A stretch of DNA of 64,000 bases from Holothuria scabra (lineage: Eukaryota > Echinodermata > Holothuroidea > Aspidochirotida > Holothuriidae): contig CM074185.1 of assembly GCA_037179385.1 (NCBI GenBank), positions 11,832,922-11,896,921 on the forward strand. Direction: 5' to 3'. The position numbers were made by a program, and so were the translations under genes. The notes beneath the pieces were generated by a model. The model was not told the DNA's origin and made no database searches. It saw only the letters and a program-made list of their open reading frames with translations. Numbering within the stretch: position 1 is the stretch's first letter; every line of letters begins with the position of its first letter. Shown here one piece after another: positions 42,480 to 54,589 of the stretch.

Positions 42480-43270
42480 AGAACAATTTGAAACCTATCC
42501 TGCGCTCCGTACGGTCTCGTCAAAAACTGTTCTCAGTACTAATCATCAGCCCATTTAAGCATTTGAAGCTGGCCATGATGTATGTCGACATTTGACATCA
42601 GTTTATATGAAAAAAAATAAATAAATGGGGATGTAGCCCTTCGATCATTCAATTTACTAAAAATCAATTTGACCCTCATTTTGCCATCTCTTAATTTTAG
42701 AATTTGTTGGGAGTTGTTCTTTGAACTCCAAAGTTATTGGGATTCTACCAGAATGGTAATCAAAACTACTGCTCATTGAATCAGCTAATTGGAGCAATGA
42801 ACCAGGGTTTGGTAATATAATTTCCACCCTCATTTTCCCTAAAAACTGCTTCTACTTCGTACTTTGCAAGTTTGAGCACCACCACTAGTCGGTTATCACC
42901 AACAGATCAGTGTGGAAAAGGTATCTGAATTAAGTTTTGAATTAAGTTTTGAAAATTAACATTGGATAGGCTAGATTTAAAAGAGTAAATCTGGATTTAA
43001 AAGAGTTAATCAGGCTGCATGTGTAATTCAACGTTTTGAGGGCTCACGAGGACCCTATGCCAAAGTGAGCGCGGATGAACACCGGCGAACTTCGTCTTCT
43101 CTTTTCGACTAGTGCTCAGAGGTAACGAGGCAAGCGTGTACTAATGCTCCCAATCCTGCTCCCGGGACCGCCATTTAACGTCCTCATCCGACGAACGTGA
43201 GTGTATCCCCAGTCTTTAGCCACTTTCCTAAAGGCTAGGTGGGGGGGGGGGGGGGTGGAGGTTACTTGCT
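42480..43270. other. Intergenic, no feature
   Basis: Mixed composition, poly-G run at about 43241-43253; no repeat family or gene recognised. Confidence 0.35.
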
Positions 43271-43423
43271 CTTCACCACTACTCAACAGCTGGACTGAGA
43301 AAGCGGACAACTTCCTGAAACCGACAACCAAATACCCATTTTTGTACTTCGCCATTTTTAAACCCTCTCAGCATTACCCTGAACAGCTATACTGAACAAA
43401 ATAATTTTTTCCAAGTGGTTCCA

Positions 43424-43497
43424 CCGGGATTCGATCCGTGGACCTTCAGCATGCAAGGCAGAACGCTCAAACCACCGAACCAACTCCACCCCTGGAT
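43424..43497 (-). mobile_element. tRNA-Ala(TGC)-like SINE head
   Basis: On the minus strand: GGGGTGGAGTTGGTTCGGTG (box A region), anticodon-loop-like CTTGCATG, and box-B-like GGATCGAATCCCGG. It is a tRNA-like cloverleaf with mismatched acceptor stem. Downstream on the same strand lies an AT-rich body with GTTCAGGGTAATGCTGAGAG (to about 43290), so a tRNA-derived SINE is more likely than a tRNA gene. Confidence 0.6.
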
Positions 43498-43593
43498 GTT
43501 TGATGGCCGGTAGGAGATTCCTTTCCTGAACAGTTCTTGGGTATCGAGTATGATGACATCTCTTAGGCTTAATTAATGGTCGGGGACAATTAT

Positions 43594-44686
43594 TATGGCA
43601 CGCCAAAAAGCTCACCAAATATGATGATGTTCTAAAAATACACGTTCATGTACTAAAAATACACGTTCATGTACTAAAATTACACGTTCATGTACCAAAA
43701 ATATACGATGATGTACTAACTTCATACGATCATGATGTTAATTTACACCATCATGTACTAAAATGTTACGATGTACTTGTAAAATCACACGTTGTACATC
43801 TAAAAACAAACGTTGTACATGTAAAAACGTAAGGTCATCATGTTATCATTGTCTCTTCCGCACGCCATACAGAGTGAGCCTTTTGGCGGACTTCTGGGAG
43901 CACACCACCATTAGCAGAACGGCCTTGCCGGGAAAAGTAGCTCCAAAGTACACCGTCAGTTTTAGGTCCTCTTTAAGTGTGAATCAGCTCAAGTTAAGCT
44001 AATCAGATGTGGTTGTTTTGTTTTGGATATGAAAGAGGACGTGTTAATGTGTGAGTGTTGCCAAATTGGGAAGAATTGAAGGTGATTTAGACTGTTTAAA
44101 AAATTTGGTGTGAAAAAGACGTTATTTCCGTCACCTTGCGGATTAATAGGGTAGGGTGTACAGACCCAAAACTTCATCCCCTTTTATCTCAAAATTTAAA
44201 CGGTCATGCTATGGTGAATTTGTGATGCCATGATTGGCCAACTCACTGGCTTTCATGTGAGGGGTAGCTTTAGTGGGGTGTGAACTTTGACTGGGCTACG
44301 GGGGGCATTTAATGAAGGCAAAATAGTGTGTAAGTCAATGGAGAAATTAATGGTGGTGTGCTCCCTTCTGGTACGCCGAAAGGCTCACTCTGTATGGCGT
44401 GCGGAAGAGACAATAATAACATGATGATCTTACGTTTTTACATGTACAACGTGTGTTTTAAGATGTACAACGTATGATTTTACATGTACAACGTAACATT
44501 TAACATGATGGACTTATGGTTTTAGTACATGGTGGTGTAAATTTACATCATGATCATATGAAGTTAGTACATCATCGTATATTTTTGGTACATGAACGTG
44601 TAATTTTAGTACATGAACGTGTATTTTTAGTACATGAACGTGTATTTTTAGAACATCATATTTGGTGAGCCTTTTGGCGTGCCATA
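43594..44686. mobile_element. Foldback element B (TATGGCACGCC family) with nested element
   Basis: Ends TATGGCACGCCAAAAAGCTC and complement. Exact 6-bp flanks AATTAT lie at 43588-43593 and 44687-44692, different from element A's GTGCAT. Removing the nested 470-bp insert leaves a roughly 620-bp near-perfect palindrome of ACGTTCATGTAC-type units, centred on GAGCCTTTTGGCGGACTTCT. It lacks the central 250-bp palindrome of element A. Confidence 0.88.
43896..44365. mobile_element. Element with GGGAGCACACCACCATTA ends, nested in foldback B
   Basis: The 18-bp inverted ends GGGAGCACACCACCATTA lie at the centre of foldback B. Flanks TTCT at 43892-43895 and 44366-44369 give a 4-bp TSD. The empty site is intact in foldback A (CGGACTTCTGGTACGCC at about 11078-11093). 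Interior about 430 bp, non-coding. 4-bp TSDs occur in Sola/Chapaev/Ginger-type elements; family not assigned. Confidence 0.85.
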
Positions 44687-44813
44687 AATTATATGTGTGC
44701 CTTGGTTAGTTCTGATGATCCTTTTATGGTTACCCTGCAGCTGGGTGTTGGGGGGGGGGGGGTGATTTTATGAACCTCCTTTTAAATTTGCAAGAAGTTA
44801 ATTACGGCTTACT

Positions 44814-45165
44814 TCAAGTGACGAGCTCCCATTTGAGATCTGCTAACATGTTGGTGACGGTATCCCTGTAGTTGAAATTATCAAGGATGAAGCGGACCGC
44901 ACTTCGTTGGACATTCTCAAACTTTTTCATGTCACCTTTGATTTAACGATCCCATGATAGCCCCGAAATTACTCCCGGACAAACCGTAGTTGTACGCAGT
45001 TTCCTGGACGCCCTCGTTACAGCAGTGGATATTTCTTTGCAGTAATCCAAACATTTTGTAACGCTTGGTGGAAATTTGCTTTATATGGTGGAACCAGGTA
45101 AAATCATGATGAATTTCGACTCCCAAATAATGCTGATGATTAACAGCTTGTAGAATCCTCACATG
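44814..45165 (-). pseudogene. LINE reverse-transcriptase C-terminal fragment with frameshift
   Basis: Minus-strand frame reads NHQHYLGVEIHHDFTWFHHI, KRYKMFGLLQRNIHC and QETAYNYG. After a frameshift near 44955 it continues KGDMKKFENVQRSAVRFILD and DTVTNMLADLKWELVT before a stop. This is the classic post-RT C-terminus of CR1/Jockey-group LINEs ('YLGV.I..D..W..HI...', 'LE.VQRRAARFV', 'ML..L.W..L'). At least one frameshift; non-functional. Confidence 0.88.
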
Positions 45166-45169
45166 TACA

Positions 45170-45750
45170 TAATAGTCTTGGGATTCATCCGTTGGGAAAC
45201 GTGTATGGACTGTAGCACTTTGAGATATAAAAATACACTAACCACGGTGGATCCCCGTGCTGAGACAACATCTTCCTGAAGAATGTCACTATTGTACATT
45301 CATGTGTCATTCTATTGCCGGATTTCTAATGGCGCAAGCAATGTACGCAACCAATCGTGTTTGCCTCTATATCTTTTCTTGGACGAGTTCCTCTGTATTG
45401 CCAAACAGCTATAATTATTAACTTTGGTACCCTTCGTAAACCCTCAACGACAACACCCTCACCGTAGGCCGACTACCTAGAACCCCCAAAACAGAAACGT
45501 CATTGCCTCATTGGTCTCACGTTAAATCAGTAAAACATTGTAATGCTGATGTCCGAAATCTCTTCTTCTCAATATTTTAGAATGAAATTTTGAAATATTA
45601 CATTGCGCGGGCGGGATCTTAATTAGGTGAATCTTCCTGCCACGAGGTCTTGCATGTAAATTTTAATATTCTCCTGTTAGGATATTACAATATTAAGATT
45701 TCGTGACGTAATATTTCAGTATTTCATGCTTAAATAAACATGATATGGAA
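45170..45750. other. Intergenic, no feature
   Basis: No gene or repeat recognised by eye; includes a stretch rich in AATATT near 45580-45710. Confidence 0.35.
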
Positions 45751-45754
45751 AAAT

Positions 45755-45850
45755 CTGGGTTGTCGAGTGGCAGAGTGGTCTATTCCCTGCAGCTGTTGTG
45801 TTTGTGTATCAATTTGTTTCACATGTGCACAGGTTGAAATGGCGTTCGAT
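45755..45850 (+). mobile_element. Possible tRNA-derived SINE head
   Basis: GGTTGTCGAGTGGCAGAGTG resembles box A of a Ser/Leu-type tRNA, and GGTTGAAATGGC near 45833 is a weak box B. Body and ends not identified. Confidence 0.3.
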
Positions 45851-46315
45851 GTACGTGCAATTTTCTTCCGGTACTCCTGCTTTCCTTTTACTCCCTTTCT
45901 TACCACTAAAATCAATTTCCCATCATTCGAAGACTAAAGTTGCGTGCCGGAATGCGTTAGCACAATCGTGTGGATCAGTTAACTAGCCGACTTAATTTGC
46001 TTCGGAAGTTCTTTCTTTGTTATATTACAGTGTCACTGCTGCAAGCGGCTACTGCTGCAAGGTCTCATGCCGTGCTCTCCAAGTGAAATCTCAGTGGTTC
46101 TGTAGACGATGTTCTCGATCACTAGCGTTAAATACGGGGGGGGGGGGGGCTGTTGCCCTTCCCACTTGAGGTTTTTAAGGCGGATATAAGCAAATTTGTT
46201 TGTGGGGGGGGCAAACTCAACTTGAGACCAAGACGTCTCAATTAGTATCAGGGGATGTCGTACAAAATTTATTTGAAGGGGGTAGGGGCATGAGAAGTGG
46301 TGACTGACTGCCCGA

Positions 46316-48560
46316 AACACTATCTAAGCGGAGCGCCACCACTGGTTGGCGCGGAGCGTACAGAAAATTTTGAAAAATCGCGACCTCCCAGATAGCCGGG
46401 AATTGCATTTGCCAGGCTTGTAAGCAGGTAAGTAGAATTTAAGCAGTCGTCATTTTGAGCTTTCCTTTGCAATAAAATCATTTTAATAAAAAGAAAATCA
46501 AATTGCAAAATGATAAGAAAATTACTAAATAAAATGTACTGGCTCCTTTACAGGACGATGTGACATTTTATCATTTTCTTTGTCGCAAAGTAAAATCTCC
46601 ATTATAAAGAATAGACCAGAATCAAATTTTTGTTTAATATGTTGAAGAAGAACAAATTCTTAGCACTCTGGTGAAGTTTTCATTCCGATTTCTTATGTTC
46701 GGTTCTCGAGATATTAGCAACTGAAGTTGACACATTTTCTACCAAAGGTAAACTTAACCCAAGCAGGTGCTGTGTCATGTATTCATATTGATGGTCAATG
46801 TTTTGTTTCGTTATTTATTTTTGTTCCTGCTGTTTGATCTTGAATTGATTAGGGATGCTATCTTGCCCTTAAGGCAAATTAAGTTTTTAAACTTCCATTG
46901 CTCGGGATGCACTTACAGAGGCCGCGGTGCCAACTTTGAAGTGCGGGGGCTATAATCATCGAAGCGACCCAATATGTTCAATAAAATAAATGCAGTTTAA
47001 GGCGGCCCAAAATGCCCACAGCAAAAACAAAGTGCAGGGGCTATAGCCCCCCTAGCCCCCGGCTCCGCGGTCCCTGACTTTTGGTTACAACATATCACAG
47101 TTAAATTGTAAAAATATGGTGTTAAATTTTAGAGAAAAACAACTACACATTTCCACCAATGTGAATACATGACATCACGTCTGCTTGCTGTAAGTTCACT
47201 CTTTGTAGAAAATATGTCAACTTCAATTCTAATATCTCGAGAACCAAACATGGGAAATGAGTAAAAATTTCCCCAGTAAGCTATGACTAAAATATGTTCC
47301 TCTTCAAAATATCAAAACTAAATTTGTCCTGGACTTTTTTGTTTCAAGGAGCTGCACACCGTTGGAAATAAATTGAAATCATAACTTTTCGAATCATATT
47401 AACTCATATGACCAGTGGTCGAATGAGCCTGTAAACCTGAACCAGCCACACAGAAGCATCTAATATTTTCCTGCGGCCTTGCCTTCGCCATAACCTGTAA
47501 CAGGGAGCTTAACTCCCTGGCCACAACAACGAGATTTGAATAACGTGAATAGCTGTCGGCCAATGGGCCTATGTCATGACACTATGACGCTATGACAGTA
47601 TGAGCTCTACCGACTATGTTCACACAGTCGCACGTTCGTGGTGGCTTTGCATGGACTGTAGGCACGTTAGTCTTGTCTCAGTTTCCAACGGTGGTTCATT
47701 ATGGTATAGAGCAGGGGTGTGCACACTTTTGGACCAAATCATGTTGCTGTGGCCATCTGGGTGGCCCCAGTGGAACAGGTAGGCTATAGGTTATATTAGG
47801 TGGCGTCTTACAGTCACTCATTGCCCACATCCTTTCCCCCGTTAGATTGGCCAATGTTCCAAGACCCACATGCACACCCCTGGTATAGAGGGACAGCGAT
47901 CTCAAAAATAATCATATCGGAGAAACACAAACACAAACTTCCAAGTATGTTTTCAGTATTAATTATAATGCAACATGTAAGAATTGAAGCCCTGGTATAG
48001 TTAGTTGTTGATGCTGACCACGGACAATTGGGCTATACGTTAATTTTGATTTCTGTTTAAGCTTATCGGGCTGCTCAAACACATGGGATCCTTGTAAAGT
48101 TGGATGAAATTTGTAAAGGCTAGGTAGCCGGTATGTGATGCATTGCGATCCTCCCTTGAAGTTTAGAAGGGATTTTTACCGGTCAATAAAGTTGCTCGAA
48201 TTTATGCTCATCATAATCTTATGTCGCAAGGTAGTCAAATAGTTTGTAGAATGCCCATAATTACTAGCTCATTTTCCGACGATTAATTTCTTTACATTAC
48301 CATTTCATCCAATGATTTTATCTCGTAATTTTCTGACCATTTTATATTTTATAACTTACTAATTCTTTTATTGAAGTATAAATTTTATTGCAAACGAAAG
48401 CTCAAAATAATGATTGCTTATATTCTACTTACAGGTCCGTGGGACATGCCGTTTCCGGTGGCTGTCTGAGTGATCGTGTTTTTTCAAAATTTTCTGTACG
48501 CTCCGCTCCAACAAATGGTGGCGCTCCGCTTGATCTTGCGGGCAGAATTAGATATTCCAT
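46316..48560. repeat. Large imperfect inverted repeat (two arm blocks)
   Basis: Block A: 46316-46520 pairs with 48370-48550 (GCGGAGCGCCACCA, GGAGCGTACAGAAAATTTT, TTTTGAGCTTTC). Block B: about 46610-46800 pairs with about 47130-47345 (GTTCTCGAGATATTAG, GAAGTTGACA, TCATGTATTCA). The arrangement A-B-B'-A' indicates one diverged inverted-repeat element or two head-to-head copies. The right side is expanded by about 1 kb, including the hAT-like MITE at 47712. Related single-arm copies occur at 40.6 and 58.5 kb. Confidence 0.65.
47712..47882. mobile_element. hAT MITE (CAGGGGTGTGCA ends, 8-bp TSD)
   Basis: Left CAGGGGTGTGCACAC and right ATGCACACCCCTG, with exact 8-bp flanks GTATAGAG (47704-47711, 47883-47890). 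CAGGGGTG-type ends with 8-bp duplications are classical hAT features. 171 bp, non-coding. Confidence 0.92.
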
Positions 48561-48739
48561 AGGCGTAAGATGCGTGAGACTGGGGGCGACGGCCCCCAGT
48601 AAAAGATTAGGGGAGGAAGCATGCTTAACTGCCTCCCACTTCCCAGGTCAAGAAATCGCTCTTTCATTTCCCAAATCTCCAAAAAGCAATATTTCCGGGG
48701 CGCTTGGCGCGCAGCAAAATGCAATGTAGAATGCATTAT

Positions 48740-51000
48740 TCTTCGCTTATAATTCAGTTTGATAAACTTTTCCGAGCTCTGTAAACGACAAAATCGGATA
48801 TTACCAGATGTAACGCTACATCATCAAGAGACACCGGCAGCTATACTTTTTTCCATAAAATTTCGAATTCTTCCTAATAAAAGCTTCATATTTGTAATTA
48901 TTAGTTTTAAAAGGCAAATTTTTCCGCCCGCTCCTCGCGCCCTAACTTGCAACCCTTTACACAGTAAGTGGTCGCTCATAAAGCAGTCAGTGTGATAACT
49001 TTTTCCGAGTCCTTACAGTGCCGTTTCTCTAAAATTTTCTTCAATAAAGGCTTTTAATATTAAAGTATTTGTCAAAAAAGATAACAAAGTTTCGGGAGCT
49101 TTTTGAATGTCGCCGAGAAGCCTCGTTCATGTCACTCCGTAGATAACATTATGTTATAACAACGATCTCACTCGACATGCAGCTATCTCACATACATGCT
49201 AACAGGAAACGCAGACACTTCGATGGGCCCCAAATATTCAAATATCCTTACAGGAAACCCTGGATCTAAACTATTTCTTGCAATATAATCTCCATATTTA
49301 CAAAAGTGTAAAAGGACCCAAAGTTTAGACGTGCGCAGCACAGTAGTGTTCAAACTTAAGAAAAAAATCAGATTTTTTTTTTTAATTTAAAAAAATGTTC
49401 TTGCTCGAGAAAAAGCTAAAAATTTGGCGTCAAAAATGTGCCTTTTGTTTAATGGGGGTAGGGAGAGGTACATGGTCCAAAATCCCCCCCCCCCCCCCCA
49501 CACACACACACAAACACTTTTATATTGCTTCCTATACGCCACTGAGATATTCAGACAGAGAATCCCCGTACGTCATTACCCGCTTTTTCTAAGTTCAGCT
49601 CCCCCCTTTTTTTTTAAATGTCTGGATCCGCGCCTGGGCAAAATTTCAGAATATTGTATTATTCCCGATTGGTTTTTATTTCCAGAATCCGCCTGGAAAG
49701 TTTCCCAAACTTTGATTGGGCATTTTTGTATTAGGGGCTGCAATATGGAACCCGCCAGGCGTGCCGAATATGTTGCCTACTTAATATAAATAGTTAAAAA
49801 TATGCTTTTATTGGAGAGAAGTGGAGTTTTATGAAAGAAAAGTTGGGAAAACTGCAAAGCAGTTGTCCGGTCATATGGTGATGACCTGGTATCACATATA
49901 GGCTAGCCAATTTCCGGATTTTTCATCATCATGTATTCAGAAGCAGGGGCAATCGACCTCCTGTCCCGGTCCTGACTGCAGTTACGCCAATGACCGTGTC
50001 GCTTCCGAATTTGCATGTAAAATACGTTTAGTCAAATGACATTTCGTAACTTCATGAACTTGCAGTAAAAACAGATCATTTTAGAGGCAATGCTCTTTGT
50101 TTGGGGGGGGGGGGGGGGCAATGAAAATGGGAGGAAGGGACATAATTCAACATATAACCCAAACATTTCTGGGCAAAGAATCTTTCTTGTTTTTATTTAG
50201 TACAGGTCACCAATTTATATAAATTTTTAGGCCTATAGCCTTTCCCTGACCCTTCTTAAGGCTCCTGGAAGAAGTATTCTCTGGCATTTTATTGCATGAA
50301 AACCCAATATCTTCTTAACACAATCGGCAAATTTTTATGATAACATTATGTCTGCCCCCATTCCCTCATTGAAAGTTATGCATACTTCTATACTAGTAAA
50401 ACCGTGCAGCGATTTGCAGTCGTTTCGACAACTCTCGGACAAGGATATCATTGCTATGAAAGGGTAGCAGGATTCTTTAGTAGGTCTAATAATCCACAAT
50501 ATTTCAAATTTTCTTACAAGAAGCAAAGATCTGCATTCTAAAAGTTCTATATTTTAAAACATTATGGCTTTTTTTTTTTTGGCTCGTTAGGTTGGCACAC
50601 ATTCCACTCCAAAATGCAGTTATGTTCACACTTTAAAGAGTCGGAAAATTTTGAATTGCCCACAAAGCCCCATATAACAATTAAGTTTCTTTTCATTAAG
50701 AAAGGCTGTCAACCTGAAACCACAGTTTTTGAAGTGCTGCAATTAAATTCTCAACCTGACCGTTACTGATTCCGACACACTTTGCTCCGTCTCATCAGTG
50801 CTTACATCAAGGCTAGCCTAAGCACATAAACTTGAAGACCATGCATATATTGTTGTTGAATTAATTACTGTCACAACTGCTGGGTGGAAAAAGACGTGGT
50901 AAGTAGGGTACACCGAGAGACCGGGTAAAGAAGTATAGCTCTGCTGCTCGACAGCACCTCCTTTGTCTTTTCTTGATTTTTTTTATTTATTTAATTTTTG

Positions 51001-51033
<33 letters not shown>

Positions 51034-51440
51034 TTGGTCAATTCACAATTCATCGATATCATTTACCGCCATTGTTCTGTGATTTTGCATTCTGCGCGAT
51101 TGCGTGATATATGGGCTAACCATGAGTAGATCACTTGACACACTTTGTAACCATAAAAAATGAAAACATCTATAAAAATGAATGAAACTTAAGAGAAATA
51201 TTTTGTAATATGTCTTCCTCCTTGTGCTCTGGTGTCGTTTGGATCATTGAGTAATCTGTCGAAAATGCAATCTGAAATGTATTAGTAGGTGCAGGGCAGG
51301 TAGAATTGCTTTAATTGCCATATTTAAGGCGAGTTTTTCAAGTAATTGATACAGTAGGCCTATTAGTATAGCTCTTTTCTATCAGAATTCTTATTTGGAA
51401 CTTCATAACTTAGACCGTTGATCACAATTTTTGCAAATAT
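48740..51440. other. Intergenic, no supported gene
   Basis: Low-complexity tracts: poly-C followed by (CA)n at 49484-49512, poly-G at 50103-50118, poly-T at 50570-50580, and (GT)n with poly-T at 51003-51036. Short ORFs lack support. Confidence 0.4.
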
Positions 51441-51449
51441 CTGGTTCAT

Positions 51450-51665
51450 ACAGTGGCGGCACCAGGATTTGAAAAGTGGGGGGACAAATGTAGGGCAAAA
51501 GAAAATGTTGGGGGCAAAAAATTTTCGCGCGAAGCGCGAGACTTACCGGGTGGGGTCCAGGGGCCCGCCATAAGGGCCCTTGGTTGAGTCCAGGGGCAAA
51601 GCCCTGGTAGGGGTCCAGGGGGCGAAGCCCCCGGAAGCTCTCAGGTTTTAGCAAATCTCTTGGTA
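51450..51665. repeat. G/C-rich repeat (GTCCAGGGGGCGAAGCCCCC hairpins)
   Basis: Starts GTGGCGGCACCAGGATTTG, has GCGCGAAGCGCG and three imperfect GGTCCAGGGG...CCCTGG/AGCCCCC hairpin units. The layout resembles a widespread invertebrate repeat end. A weaker relative of the start is at 39660. Element boundaries not established. Confidence 0.55.
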
Positions 51666-51927
51666 AAAAATTAAGTCTCAGGATAGGTGTATTTTGGTCC
51701 ATAATGCATCATCCAAAGCAAAGATTCCAAATGATTTTAATGCAAGCTAGGCTTATTTGGCTATTACTCTCCTCAGCTGACAACATGAAAAGTTGGAAAG
51801 TGACAATATGCTTAAAAGCTACTTAATCTCTTGACACTTTTCTTAAAACAGAAATTTAAGGTGAATGCAATAGGCTATGTACAGTATATTAACAGGGAAT
51901 AGATATATACATATGTGTCTGTTACAC

Positions 51928-52234
51928 TTAAAGGCAATCATTCGTCACCCCAAACTACAGTTTCAGTATACATACATCAAAACTCTCAATTGGTACAGCT
52001 CTTTGATTGGCATCACATTCAAACAATGCATCATAGTTAAATTACACAGCATGGGCACTAAGAGTGTCTTGATTACACATTATGGAGCTTGTATGGCCAC
52101 TGGGAGTACTAGCCATGAAGCAATAAACTAGGATTGTGTCTGGATAAAGAGGAGTTTTAGATAAATGTGGGAGGGGCTAGAAGTAAGAAGGTTGGGAGAA
52201 TTGGAACTGTTTGGGATGATGAAAACATTAGGCT
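51928..52234 (-). mobile_element. TTAA MITE (CTCACCCC family), reverse orientation
   Basis: Starts TTAAAGGCAATCATTCGTCA. Very similar throughout to 12921-13224 (GCATCATAGTTAAATTACACA, GAAGCAATAAACTAGG). The far end is diverged at AACATTAGGCTAAC. Confidence 0.78.
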
Positions 52235-52728
52235 AACTCCTCCGATGCTCCAAAAACCCGGATTTTGAGGCCTTTTTCAGGGTATTTCCACTTCATTAAT
52301 TGCGCATTAAGATAAAGACTCCCTGGCCCAGTGGACCATGGAAATTGCAGATAGGGTGCCAGAATTAGACTCTTCTCCATAAAGATATAGTGTGACTACA
52401 TAAGGAAGCTTTGTGCTGTTATCTCAGTGTAGTCAGTCAATGAGCAGATAGAGTGGTCATTGGGAGCTGAGAGCATTATTTACACTTCACCTGAGCAACC
52501 TTAAAGGTGCCATATGGAGAGCATCGGGCTGGATTTCATCATGTATGCCTTTAAGTTTATATATCGAGCATACCAGGTGGAACATAATGTATAAGAGGGA
52601 TGTGTTCACAACTACAGCAAGAAAAATTCTCTCAACACATCAGAAAGAAAAAAACATGCATACCCACTCCAACTTACTTGATGCCCATGAGAGCTTGCTC
52701 TGCAGTGAAAAGTTTCAGTGACAGGAAG

Positions 52729-53035
52729 TTAAATAGGCCCTGTTCTCTCACCCCAAACAGTACCAATTCTCCTAACCTTCTTACTGAAGCCCCTCCCACG
52801 ATTGTCTGAAATTCATCCTCATCCAGACACAATCTCAGTTTATTGCTTCAGGGCGAGTATAGAAAAACTCAATTTATATAATCAAAACACTCTCAGTACC
52901 GTACATGCTGTGTAATATAAGCTTTGGCACTCTGCATTGTTTGAAGTAGCTGTCAGTCAAAGAGTTGAGCCAATTGAGAATTTCGGTACCCGGGTACCAA
53001 AACTGTAGTTTGGGGTGAGAGGTTTGGCCCTTTAA
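52729..53035 (+). mobile_element. TTAA MITE (CTCACCCC family)
   Basis: TTAAATAGGCCC...TCTCACCCCAAACAG on the left and TTTGGGGTGAGAGG...GGCCCTTTAA on the right, with the internal KpnI-like GGTACCCGGGTACC palindrome. Roughly 90% similar to 16214-16518 by eye. Confidence 0.86.
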
Positions 53036-53039
53036 GTAC

Positions 53040-53790
53040 GTGACTCGATAGTTTTACAGAGAGCTCTCAGGCCGGTTTTACTTTGAAAAGTGTGGGAATG
53101 ATTTCGCCGCCCATGGTGCCGCCAATGGGTTCATAGTTTTGCCGAAACTTGAAAATCTGGCCATGACAAACATTTTTGCTTTAAACATAAAAAATATGAA
53201 GACACATGATTGGTTTTGATGTTGTTTGAAGGATATTCATCGCAGGTCATTCCCTTACTTTATACAACTCTGGTTATTCTAAGACTCTGCTACACCGCTC
53301 AACCGCCGCACTGCTGGTGTTTGACAGTGATCGACTGACGGATGATCGTGATTGATTCATGACAACTTACTAGTCAATTTGTGCCTGTATGGTCCTTCTT
53401 CCACAAAGACAAACTTTCAGCTGAAAGTGTGAATTTTTTCATGCAAAAATAAGGGAAAAATCTTTTTCCTATAGCAAGAGGAATCACCTCCCTGGTTATT
53501 TGTACGTCCAAAATGACATAAATGAAGAAATGTTACTTGTACGTCCAAAAAGGAAGGAATGATTTTTGTATGTCCAAAATGCAGCGTTTTGATGCTCTGT
53601 TTTGAAGATGCAGGACATTGAAGACCAGGTCATTTGTTCAATCTTATCATTTTGAAACAAATCTCAACTTAAGGAACTTGGGATTCCCCTCGCTATGATA
53701 TGAAAGAAAAGTACGCTGAACAGCGTATTATGCAATATCGAGAAGGTCATATAATTACAATTACAGTACACTTACGTACGTATACAGTGA
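53040..53790. other. Intergenic with short GTACGTCCAAAA repeats
   Basis: TTTGTACGTCCAAAATG-like units recur near 53499, 53540 and 53571. No gene. Confidence 0.45.
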
Positions 53791-53806
53791 CCAGACAGTG
53801 TGTAGC

Positions 53807-53830
53807 CACAGGTCGTCCTAGCGTTATATA

Positions 53831-53866
<36 letters not shown>

Positions 53867-53890
53867 TATATAACGCTAGGACGACCTGTG
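53807..53890. mobile_element. 84-bp CACAGGTCGTCC hAT-like element
   Basis: Two complementary ends (CACAGGTCGTCCTAGCG through TATATAGTA) joined by an (AT)n run. Exact 8-bp flanks TGTGTAGC at 53799-53806 and 53891-53898. Minimal relative of 29049-29377. Confidence 0.92.
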
Positions 53891-54589
53891 TGTGTAGCAT
53901 GCTTGCAGTGATCACCAACTTACATAGCCTACTTTGACAGTCTAGTGGAATTTGGCTGTGGAAATCGTTTGCGAGACAAAGCGTATGAACCCAGTCGATT
54001 AGAGCCATGTGAGTTTCAACTTAATATTCCTCACTTGGGCCAGCATAGCCTATCGTCTTAGTTACATTTGGTTACTGCTTAGCATACTGTAGTTAATCAG
54101 AAGGCCAAGCCTAACGTTAGGCCTTTGCCTAGGGCCTAGCCTAAGTTAGAGTTATAGTTTATAGCTAGGCTAGCCTAGCCCTTGAACAGGACCCAGCATT
54201 ACGTTCCTATGCTATACACTTCATTTCTGGGCCCTTGCCCGGTATACACAAAAACACAGCTCATTTGCCTACTCACGCGTGAGTAGGCATCCCTCACGTC
54301 CCCAAAAAGATACCTTTTCTCACCAAACTTTCCACAGATGATCTTTGTCATCACATTCACCGTCCACACAAGTCTGTTAACAAAATAAGACCTTTAAAAG
54401 GGAAATTTTGGCTGGATAATTCTGCGAGTAACGTTAAGCTTGTGCAGAGTAATTTTTCAGTCGAAGAAGTCAGTGTTTGTCATGTGATCTCATATAAAAC
54501 GGGGAAGCCTACGCAGTGACTGTACAATTTCGTAATGCACAGAGAGCTTACTAGCCTATATGAAGTACAAGTATTGATTAACCGCGCTT

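Noticed and set aside
42271..42486. Minus-strand ORF of 71 codons with many FIHS repeats
   Set aside because: It is the translation of the (ATGA)n microsatellite; no coding evidence.
43424..43497. Functional tRNA-Ala(TGC) gene
   Set aside because: Acceptor stem is mismatched, and the sequence continues into an AT-rich body on the same strand; a SINE head fits better.
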